From Hericium rajendrae (Eukaryota > Basidiomycota > Agaricomycetes > Russulales > Hericiaceae): a stretch of 64,000 bases of DNA. The notes under the pieces are model-generated. The model was given only the letters and a program-made list of their open reading frames with translations. It was not told the DNA's origin and did not search any database. The stretch is taken from assembly GCA_033439255.1 (NCBI GenBank), contig CM065885.1, positions 744,001 through 808,000 on the forward strand, written 5' to 3'. Shown piece by piece: positions 57,601-64,000 of this stretch (positions are counted from its first letter, which is position 1; the number at the start of each line of letters is the position of its first letter). A program made the position numbers and the translations under genes.

Positions 57601-60600
57601 GAACCACTGGGACAAGGAATGTCCTCACTGGGTCTTCTATGAAGCCCGCAAAACGGCCAATATGCTGCAGGGATACGAAGATACTGTACGCGCTGTCGCC
57701 GACGAAGATGTATATACGAAATCTTTTGCTGCTTTAGTTTCTGAATCGATGCGTTCCACCTATGTTGATGAAGCCGCCGTCGACGCGGACCTAAGTTGCG
57801 CACGACCCCCGTCTCCCGAACCAACACCGCGTAGTGCCTTCGTCTCTCGGCGGCCTACCGTCGAGGACGTGGATGACGTTCATTACCTAGAAAACCTACG
57901 TCAGGATCGCCCGCCCGACGGCGTCATTATGGAAGAAGTGGGTCCGTCTCTACGCCCTGCGGTCCGTCTGGCAAAGAAACGTCTCTCGTTACCAGGCCAG
58001 GCGGCGGCGGGCATTTCGGTGCTATCCATGCCGGGCCATGTACTTTCCCGGACGAACTCTCTCATGAACCTCCGCCTGGATTCTTGTGCGGACATTACTC
58101 TCCTTTCCGAAACGTCCTATCGGTCCCTCGAAGGAGCCCCGCCCCTACGCTCGGGCATGAAGCTTAAATTGTTGCAGCTGACATCGAAGGACGCCCGGCT
58201 GCTCGGATACGTTAACCTCCCCATTTACGTGGAAGCCACCAATGGGGAGGCCCTTCAGCTTGACATCGAGGCGTACGTTGTTTCCGGCATGACCGTACCC
58301 ATCCTGCTCGGCGAGGACTTCCATCAAATCTTCGAAGTCAGCGTCACGCGAAACAATGCGGATGGCACCACTATCGGTTTCCGGGATACGCCTTACACCG
58401 TTCGCGCGGAACCCGTCGAGCCCTCTCGCGATCGCCATCTCGTCAAGCGCATTCTCGGCGCTCCCATGGCTTGTTTCATACGTGCCAAGTCCCATCAGCG
58501 CGCTAAGACTCGTCGTCGCGCGCACAAACGGAAGTTCGGGCCCGACCAACGTTTTGTTAGAGTCCTTTCGGATACCAAGATCCTTCCCTCTACAGTGAAA
58601 CAGGTACCGGTCGAAGCGCAATTCATTGACGACCGCACTTGGCTGGTAGAAAAGACGGTAGTAGCAAACTCGGATGATCCGGTCTTCGCCGTGCCCAACA
58701 CGCTGCTCACGCGTGATAACGCGTTCATCCCAATCGCTAATACTTCCTCCCATCCGAAATACATTCGACGAGGCGACATCGTCGGCCAGCTTGTCGATCC
58801 GTCTGACTTCCTGGACACCCCGCGCGATCGCGACCACTTAGCTCGTCTGTTAGATCAAGCCGCTAAGACCAAGATCATGGTCGAAGTGCAGATGGCCGCT
58901 GGAAGCCAGCCGCCTTCTGAACCTCCTCCTCCGGATCCGCCTCCCGACGCGTCTACGGCTTCCCAGATGCCAAAGGACTCCGCTCCCGCTCCCGTGGATC
59001 TTCCGTCCGACGAGCCGTGGGGACCTAAGACGTCGGAAAGCCCGGACCCGGTCGTTTACCCGTCCGCCCAGATGCGCGAGCTTCTCGACGTGGGACAACT
59101 TCCCCCGCATCTCCATGCCCGCGCTTGGGACATGCTTCAGCGACGTCAACGCGCGTTCGGCTTCGACGGCCGTTTAGGTCGGCACCCTTCGCGCGTCCAC
59201 ATCCGCACCTTGGACGGCCAGGTGCCTATTGCTGTTCCCATGTATGGCACTTCTCCGGCCAAACGGGGGGTGATGGACGAACAACTCGACAAGTGGTTCG
59301 AGCAGGGCGTCATTGAACCCTCCCGTAGCCCGTGGAGCGCGCCCGTGGTCATCGTGTACCGTAACAACAAACCTCGTTTTTGCGTTGATTACCGGAAACT
59401 TAATGCAGTCACGATTCCCGACGAATTTCCGATTCCTCGCCAGTCCGAGATTTTAGCCTCGCTTTCGGGAGCGCAAGTTTTGTCATCCCTCGACGCCCTC
59501 TCAGGATTTACTCAGCTCGAAATGGCTCCGGAAGATGTCGAGAAAACTGCATTTCGCACACACCGCGGGCTGCATCAGTTCCGGCGCATGCCCTTCGGTC
59601 TCCGGAACGGTCCTTCCATCTTTCAACGTGTCATGCAAGGCATCCTTGCCCCGTACCTATGGCTTTTCTGCCTCGTATACATCGACGATATCGTTATTTA
59701 TTCGCGCAGCCATGAAGAGCACATCGACCACCTCGACCAAGTTCTCGGTGCTATCGAGGAGGCAGGGCTCACCTTGAGCCCCGCTAAGTGCCATTTGTTT
59801 TACAGTTCTATCATTTTACTTGGCCATAAGGTTTCTCGTTTGGGGCTGTCCACCCATAAATCCAAGGTCGAGAAGATCCTCCAGATGGCACGGCCCACTA
59901 AGGTCGCGGACTTGCGGATGTTTTTGGGCATGGCCGTCTATTTCTCTTCTTTCCTTCCTCATTATGCCAGCATCGCCACTCCGCTCTTTCAGCTCACCCG
60001 TAAGGGTGTTCGCTGGGCCTGGGGGGCCGTGGAGGAGGAGGCTTTCTCCGCGGTCAAACAGGCCTTAGCCGCCGCTCCGGTTCTGGGTCACCCAATCCAA
60101 GGCACCCCGTACCGCCTTTACACGGATGCGTCGGGCGACGGTCTGGGTTGTACGCTACAACAGATCCAATCCGTCAGCATCGCTGACCTGCGCGGTACTC
60201 GCGCTTATGAACGTCTCCAACGCGCCTTCAAAGACGGCAAGCCGGTCCCCAAGTTAACGGTCTCCCTCTCCTCCACGCTCAACGACACGGCACGACCACC
60301 TCCCTGGGGGGCCACCTTCGACGACACCACCGTACAAGTCGAGCGCGTCATCGCATACTGGAGTCGCACGTTCAAACCCGCGGAACGCAACTATTCCGCC
60401 ACTGAACGCGAGGCTTTAGCCGCTAAGGAAGGCCTCGTTAAATTTCAACCTTTCATCGAAGGCGAAAAAGTGCTCTTAGTTACGGATCATGCTGCCTTGC
60501 AGTGGGCCCGCACTTATGAGAATAGCAATCGCCGTCTCGCCGCTTGGGGCACCGTCTTCTCTGCCTACTTGCCGCATCTGGAGATCATCCACCGCCCTGG

Positions 60601-62539
60601 CCGCGTACACTCCAATGTCGACCCTTTGTCTCGCCTACTGCAGCACGTCCCGGCTTACGACGCCCCCATCGAGGCCGACAGCCCTTCCTTGCAGACCAAT
60701 CGGGCGGCGGCGGCTGTCGTGGAGGATCTTGCAGCTCAAGCTCCAGCGGAGCGCATGGCAGCATTCTGCGTCACGCACATGGATGAGGTGGTGGATGCTA
60801 TCGCCCCATCCTGCTTCGTGGCGCAGACCCGCCGCCAATATCGCGCCGCGCAACGCCGGTCCGAGGGGGGCTCCGCGGAGAACCCACCTTCGTCGACGGT
60901 CGTAGCCGACTCCCCGACGATGGAGGAAGATTCCCCCGCGGTTGAATCCCCTTTGCTGGATCCTTACGAAGCTCAATCAAGGTGGGAATCAGACCACGCT
61001 CCTCCCTCGATCCACGTCCACATAGACGCGGAATATCTCGCTCGCTTTGTCGCTGGGTACAAGTCGGACCGAGCGTTCCGCTCCAAGTGGTCAGAGCTGG
61101 ATGCTAGCTCTGGTTCTTGGAATGCAGGCGAACGGTACTTTAAGGACCACCAGGAGCTGTTATTCTTCCGCAACGCCGATTTCCAACCCCGCCTGTGCGT
61201 TCCCCAATCCGAGCGGGATGCTCTGCTGATCCAGGGCCATGAATCACCATTCGAATCGGCACATGCGGGACCCGAGAAGCTCTGGCTCCTCCTCAGTGGC
61301 AAATTCTTTTGGCCTGGGATGAAGAAGGACATTTTAGCCTTCTGTTCGACGTGCGACGTCTGTCAAAAGACTAAACCGTCGAATTTCTCCAAGTTCGGGA
61401 AATTGCTCCCGAATCCTATACCAAGCAGACCCTACGAATCCATATCCATGGACTTCATTACGGGCCTACCCTGGTCGGACGACTTCAACGCCGTCCTGGT
61501 CTTCGTGGACCGCATGTCAAAGCATGTCCAATTCATTCCTACTACAACAGGCTTGACGTCAGACGGTTTCGCGCGGCTATTTGTCAAACATGTAGCATGT
61601 CGGTTCGGCTTACCGGACAGCATCATCACGGATAGGGACCCTCGCTGGACTTCTGACTTCTGGAAAGGGATTGCCAAATACTTGAAAACCAAAATGTCCT
61701 TGTCCTCATCGCACCACCCTCAGCACGATGGCCAGACTGAGATCGTGAACCAGAAACTCGAAATCATGCTGCGCGCGTATGTCTCGAATGACAAGTCTTC
61801 GTGGGCCTCCTGGCTCCACCTGCTGGAGCACGCCTTCAACTCCACTCCGCATTCCTCAACGGGAGCCCCGCCTTATCTCGTTCTGTATGGCTTTATCCCA
61901 AAAGGCACCATGGATTTCTTATCCCCTGCCCCGCCAACGGCCTTAGCTTCTCCGCAGTCGGCCTTGCTCGCAGGCGACGTCCGCTCGTTTTTGGAATCAT
62001 TTTATTTTCACAGGGAAAGTGCTCGCACCGCGGTCGCCAGGGCCCAAGTCAAACAAGCCGACTCTTACAACAAGAATCGCCGGCTTCTCGACCTCAAACC
62101 GGGTGACTTGGTTCTTGTCAACCCACACTCGCTCGAGTGGATTGAATCCAAGGGCGAGCATTCTAAGCTAACCCAACGCGCGATAGGGCCCTTCGCCGTT
62201 CAAGAGCGCCTTAATCCGAACGTTTACCGCTTAGACCTGTCCGACAAATACCCCGGCTCAAATGTATTCAACATCGAGCACCTCAAACGCTATCACGCGC
62301 CCACCGGTTCATCAGCGGACCGCGCCGTTCTGCGCGAAACTCGCCAACAACGGCCGGCTAGCGAAGAATATCAAGTGGAGAAAATCGTTGGGCATCGCTT
62401 TGACAAGCGCAAGCGCCAGATGCTGTATCTCGCACGCTGGGAGGGCTATTCGCCCCAGTTCGACTTGTGGCTCACGGCGCGCGACCTCCGCAACGCCCCT
62501 CGTCGTCTTTTCGCGTATCGACAAGCTCACCAAATTTAA
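54638..62539 (+). CDS. Ty3-type chromovirus Gag-Pol polyprotein (2,633 aa)
   Basis: A single uninterrupted frame from MAPKLRSASRAG at 54638. Order: N-terminal disordered part; Gly/Pro-rich tract (about 545-660); Gag capsid (about 670-870, DLPSWDGESR at 677); CCHC knuckle starting at Cys982; protease with Asp1148-Ser-Cys and ILLGED at 1222; reverse transcriptase with YIDD at 1681-1684; RNase H with YTDAS at 1828; HHCC finger; integrase core Asp2272, Asp2332 and Glu2368 (D,D35E); chromodomain about 2577-2628. Chromodomains direct insertion to marked chromatin. All polymerase and integrase residues are present and no stop interrupts, so the copy may be active. Gag and Pol are fused without a frameshift, so Gag excess must arise another way. 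The protease has DSC where DSG or DTG is usual. Confidence 0.95.
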   Translation: MAPKLRSASRAGSNVDAPAVNAPSDPPASAPPAGVAIDPEVSIILEAPAQESIPEPELDQNTVSNQSFIPAPSNSSVRDPPPHLHTEARGVPRILPELSDDAIAEGWMVPPAASAKAVRLYERYRTTMVDQVSLAQFILEFSFEKHDPGLIIDRGKQPDDAPRFLISFVAKAGMSSLINQAQAFLSGLFNLLPGILTNGRAAYEIDANCRLRLALEDAGSASELFLIWQLIGFRLQHGVRFIDKYYLELTTKDRPVSPVSTTISEVEEREDAATRSEYLKRVYLSEAARLHLPSALYDQLRRDPARSLRTVVPIPKEVRELDHPGLPSSSATTNSEDHVSRQLDLSSTARTERPSSSFRSPPYQDASSGNLRDALVPGETSPMDDRTRRPRSVDPTAYSAYRPAPQPPRAPARPRYSNVLEGLAHTAIIPGAEAPPSAPMLPSSVPNWPPVFASRPAVPFGADRSAPSNHGSLPTPLANHVAHENSFIAADAAAMSRSRSSILYDPASYRVDPTSHAFEGLSLSADKAAQHNGSAKPDGSPSSRGRDPWDGGAGGPPDGSPHGGGGPPNGGYPGGNGGPPNGGFPGGNGGPPNGGFPGGFPPPGPPGGGFPGGFPGGPPGAFPGGLPGGPPAGPPGGPPPGGGPGPHAGPGGAVPLPAQHPPDQRGPRIKEDLRPDDLPSWDGESRTAIRYFTEVQQYADMGGTLPETMARWLWKRLPADSAVRTWYTLLAPVFKQYMTSHYLNWLQGLKQLWLGDRWMLEKQIEFSEMHFRQKYHENERPMDFITRRLTYARMLADVQLGGPEEVRLVLRAAIPEWHNILYISTINDVAELMQRVRLNDVQLVVAHRARSSSTALLTREDVTAIVDRQLRGRPDSGSGGRADGNSGRRPFYHKRPQRATAQLSSAEDADNAVFQVFQEPDSGDDSASDALREEASAGFESPEAFAALQSLQKRQRPPPKGGYPFPKADHVKSPRRPPPSPCKACGSANHWDKECPHWVFYEARKTANMLQGYEDTVRAVADEDVYTKSFAALVSESMRSTYVDEAAVDADLSCARPPSPEPTPRSAFVSRRPTVEDVDDVHYLENLRQDRPPDGVIMEEVGPSLRPAVRLAKKRLSLPGQAAAGISVLSMPGHVLSRTNSLMNLRLDSCADITLLSETSYRSLEGAPPLRSGMKLKLLQLTSKDARLLGYVNLPIYVEATNGEALQLDIEAYVVSGMTVPILLGEDFHQIFEVSVTRNNADGTTIGFRDTPYTVRAEPVEPSRDRHLVKRILGAPMACFIRAKSHQRAKTRRRAHKRKFGPDQRFVRVLSDTKILPSTVKQVPVEAQFIDDRTWLVEKTVVANSDDPVFAVPNTLLTRDNAFIPIANTSSHPKYIRRGDIVGQLVDPSDFLDTPRDRDHLARLLDQAAKTKIMVEVQMAAGSQPPSEPPPPDPPPDASTASQMPKDSAPAPVDLPSDEPWGPKTSESPDPVVYPSAQMRELLDVGQLPPHLHARAWDMLQRRQRAFGFDGRLGRHPSRVHIRTLDGQVPIAVPMYGTSPAKRGVMDEQLDKWFEQGVIEPSRSPWSAPVVIVYRNNKPRFCVDYRKLNAVTIPDEFPIPRQSEILASLSGAQVLSSLDALSGFTQLEMAPEDVEKTAFRTHRGLHQFRRMPFGLRNGPSIFQRVMQGILAPYLWLFCLVYIDDIVIYSRSHEEHIDHLDQVLGAIEEAGLTLSPAKCHLFYSSIILLGHKVSRLGLSTHKSKVEKILQMARPTKVADLRMFLGMAVYFSSFLPHYASIATPLFQLTRKGVRWAWGAVEEEAFSAVKQALAAAPVLGHPIQGTPYRLYTDASGDGLGCTLQQIQSVSIADLRGTRAYERLQRAFKDGKPVPKLTVSLSSTLNDTARPPPWGATFDDTTVQVERVIAYWSRTFKPAERNYSATEREALAAKEGLVKFQPFIEGEKVLLVTDHAALQWARTYENSNRRLAAWGTVFSAYLPHLEIIHRPGRVHSNVDPLSRLLQHVPAYDAPIEADSPSLQTNRAAAAVVEDLAAQAPAERMAAFCVTHMDEVVDAIAPSCFVAQTRRQYRAAQRRSEGGSAENPPSSTVVADSPTMEEDSPAVESPLLDPYEAQSRWESDHAPPSIHVHIDAEYLARFVAGYKSDRAFRSKWSELDASSGSWNAGERYFKDHQELLFFRNADFQPRLCVPQSERDALLIQGHESPFESAHAGPEKLWLLLSGKFFWPGMKKDILAFCSTCDVCQKTKPSNFSKFGKLLPNPIPSRPYESISMDFITGLPWSDDFNAVLVFVDRMSKHVQFIPTTTGLTSDGFARLFVKHVACRFGLPDSIITDRDPRWTSDFWKGIAKYLKTKMSLSSSHHPQHDGQTEIVNQKLEIMLRAYVSNDKSSWASWLHLLEHAFNSTPHSSTGAPPYLVLYGFIPKGTMDFLSPAPPTALASPQSALLAGDVRSFLESFYFHRESARTAVARAQVKQADSYNKNRRLLDLKPGDLVLVNPHSLEWIESKGEHSKLTQRAIGPFAVQERLNPNVYRLDLSDKYPGSNVFNIEHLKRYHAPTGSSADRAVLRETRQQRPASEEYQVEKIVGHRFDKRKRQMLYLARWEGYSPQFDLWLTARDLRNAPRRLFAYRQAHQI
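56336..56440 (+). repeat. 36-bp in-frame Gly/Pro repeats in Gag
   Basis: Two and a half units encode Pro-Pro-Asn-Gly-Gly-Phe/Tyr-Pro-Gly-Gly-Asn-Gly-Gly; the surrounding 56280-56620 is a longer Gly/Pro-rich tract. It separates the N-terminal part from the capsid. Confidence 0.85.
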
Positions 62540-62828
62540 ACTGGTCTCTGCTGCCTCCCTTCGGGCTTCAGGAGCGCCTCAATTTCTTGTATTTTATTAT
62601 TATTATTAATTCTTATGCCCCTCCGGCCGGTCCGGATTTCCCCCGTCCGCCGCGTCTTCGGCAATCGCCGGCGGCGCCTGAACTTTAAACGTGCTAGGAC
62701 CTGTTCGCTACTTCAAACTCTAACCTCTCTTCTTGTCTTCTTCTTCGCTGAACACGGACGCGGGAGGCTCGCAGCCGTGTTCTGCTCTTCTATTCTCTTG
62801 CTCTTTTTCTGTTCGTACTATCATTTCC
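62540..62828 (+). other. Spacer between Gag-Pol and the next open frame
   Basis: Contains a (TTA)n-like A/T tract at about 62594-62608, TTTAAACG near 62686 and a C/T-rich stretch before the next ATG. No polypurine tract followed by an LTR start was seen. Confidence 0.45.
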
Positions 62829-64000
62829 ATGTCTGGCCTTCCCGGTCCCTCGTCGGCTTCGCCGCCTTCCGAGGCGTCAGCCCAAAAAGAGACTTTTCTT
62901 TATCTCTCCCTCCGTATCATTGAACGCCGTCCCCTCCAGTTGTACCGTGACACTGCCAGTTTCATCCCTCGAGGTCCCGACGGCCGCGTCCTCGACGTCG
63001 TCATGAGTGTCCATCCTGCTGGATGGTGGGTCTCGTTCGGTTCCGACCACCCGGACCCGTTCGCCGATCTTCGACCGCCCCCGTCGGGGCCCCAGAACTC
63101 CTACTTGTACACTCCGCCTCCGTTGCCCGGTGCCACGATGCACGGCGTGGAATCCACCTGGCATGACCCGGCCCGACCGTGGTTCGCGTATCGCCCTCTC
63201 CCGGTTCCCTCCACCTGGACATCCTGGATCTACGACCCTCGCACCTCCTCCGGCTGGATCACGGGGTCCTCCCCCGCCGTCTCTCGCATCGACGCCCGCC
63301 GTCTCCTCGACGTCACCCGCGATAGCGAGGAAGTCCAGAATGTCGGCTCCGCCCTCGCTCAGCACCTAGGCCTCGCTCACGTCCCGGATCCCATCCCCAA
63401 GTGGACCCAGTGGCCAACTCTCCGGTCAGCGGAGGAGCACCGCGCTACGCTCACTCTTATCCGTTTCAGTGTCATCGAGTGGCGCGGCTTCGTCGCGTGG
63501 CTGCTCGCTCACGTCGGCGAGCACTGGCGGATGCTGCCGGTGCCCGGCTCGTGGGCCCAGAGCGTGGACTCTTGGGGTCTCGGCGAACCCGTTGGTGTTA
63601 TCGTCGACCTCGCCGTTCCCGAAGGTGACCTGCCTCACCTCGGCGAGCTCCTCCGCCACAACGTTTCCGTCCGCTACCTCTGGCTCCGCAACTATGACAG
63701 CCCTCCTTTCAGCCATCTCGTCGGCCTCCACCCCAGGCGCCTCCATGCGATGGATTGGCAGGAACGTCAGGCTCGCAACTCCCGTGCCCGCAAGACCGAG
63801 AAAAGCCGCGCAAAGCGTGCCGCCACCGCCGGCTGGTCTACATGGACTAACCAGCCGCGGCAGGACGGCGACCGCGCTCCCAACCCCCATCGCGCGCCAC
63901 AACCCCCGCAGAACACCAAGGATCCGTGGACTTACCGCTACCAGGAGTCGCGCTCGGACAAGACGTTCGAAGCCGTCTCCCAAGCTCGTGCCCGCCGCGA
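62829..64000 (+). CDS. Long open frame of unknown function running off the window
   Basis: ATG at 62829 (MSGLPGPSSASPPSEASA) opens about 390 codons without a stop. The N-terminal 250 residues are compact and Trp-rich (GWWVSFGSDHPDPF, TWTSWIYDPRTSSGWI) with an apparent helical part (VIEWRGFVAWLLAHVGEHWRML). The last 90 residues are Arg/Lys/Gln/Pro-rich (RARKTEKSRAKRAA), fitting a nucleic-acid-binding tail. No signal peptide, membrane span, zinc finger or enzyme motif. It lies 290 bp after Gag-Pol on the same strand with similar GC-rich codon use, so it may be an additional retrotransposon protein; a separate host gene is also possible. Confidence 0.6.
   Translation, partial: MSGLPGPSSASPPSEASAQKETFLYLSLRIIERRPLQLYRDTASFIPRGPDGRVLDVVMSVHPAGWWVSFGSDHPDPFADLRPPPSGPQNSYLYTPPPLPGATMHGVESTWHDPARPWFAYRPLPVPSTWTSWIYDPRTSSGWITGSSPAVSRIDARRLLDVTRDSEEVQNVGSALAQHLGLAHVPDPIPKWTQWPTLRSAEEHRATLTLIRFSVIEWRGFVAWLLAHVGEHWRMLPVPGSWAQSVDSWGLGEPVGVIVDLAVPEGDLPHLGELLRHNVSVRYLWLRNYDSPPFSHLVGLHPRRLHAMDWQERQARNSRARKTEKSRAKRAATAGWSTWTNQPRQDGDRAPNPHRAPQPPQNTKDPWTYRYQESRSDKTFEAVSQARARR

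Larger units (their letters stand above)
54110..64000 (+). mobile_element. Ty3/chromovirus retrotransposon, ends not delimited
   Basis: The Gag-Pol gene defines it. No LTR-like direct repeat of the upstream region appears between 62540 and 64000, so the 3' LTR is probably outside the window and the extra frame at 62829 may be inside the element. Start coordinate is a guess at the TGTACAG near 54112. Confidence 0.45.

Noticed and set aside
58145-58837. Minus-strand 230-codon open frame
   Set aside because: Antisense of intact Gag-Pol, no homology or splice context.
62829-64000. Envelope-like third gene of an errantivirus type
   Set aside because: No signal peptide, no transmembrane segment and no cleavage motif visible; the basic tail points instead to nucleic-acid binding.

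Overview
The window looks like nuclear DNA of a filamentous basidiomycete, most likely an Agaricomycete. Genes carry many 50-60 bp introns, and the families present are typical of mushroom-forming fungi: a RecQ-family helicase with a long fungal C-terminus, a DUF6589 protein, F-box proteins, KDZ transposase with a CxC2 cysteine cluster, TET/JBP dioxygenase, Zn2Cys6 proteins and a chromodomain Ty3 element. No rRNA, tRNA or CRISPR was recognised. I cannot name the species from sequence alone.

Layout. 0-15 kb is partly ordinary host DNA: the 3' part of a RecQ-type helicase gene converging on a DUF6589 gene, two Ser/Thr-rich GPI-anchor-type exons or genes (5.9-6.3 and 13.0-14.1 kb), a decayed aldo/keto reductase (7.6-8.9 kb), a frame-broken F-box gene (9.0-10.8 kb) and an AlkB-like dioxygenase (14.3-15.4 kb). 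15.8-19.6 kb is a broken hAT transposon with a BED finger, hit by a solo LTR. 20-27 kb holds a Zn2Cys6/coiled-coil gene, an F-box pseudogene, a coiled-coil hypothetical gene and a hairpin-forming 40-bp tandem repeat that abuts a 5'-truncated LINE (27.1-28.5 kb).

The most striking block is 28.8-43.3 kb: an uncharacterised gene, a divergently placed TET/JBP-type 2-oxoglutarate dioxygenase gene, and a KDZ transposase gene. The KDZ gene is split by a 5.2-kb LTR retroelement that has LTRs, primer-binding site and polypurine tract but codes only for a Gag-like protein. Excising it with one 4-bp target duplication restores the KDZ frame exactly. The solo LTR at 16.9 kb belongs to the same family.

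43.5-54 kb repeats the theme of 20-26 kb: a second Zn2Cys6 gene, a small coiled-coil gene, a second F-box pseudogene closely related to the first, and two finger-less relatives of the Zn2Cys6 genes, separated by GC-rich non-coding DNA with diverged duplications. 54-64 kb is an intact Ty3/chromovirus Gag-Pol (2,633 codons in one frame), followed 290 bp later by another long open frame that runs off the window and has no recognised relative.

Overall this is an accessory, transposon-rich region. Several breaks in the F-box genes sit in short C/G runs, so true decay and base-calling error cannot be separated here.
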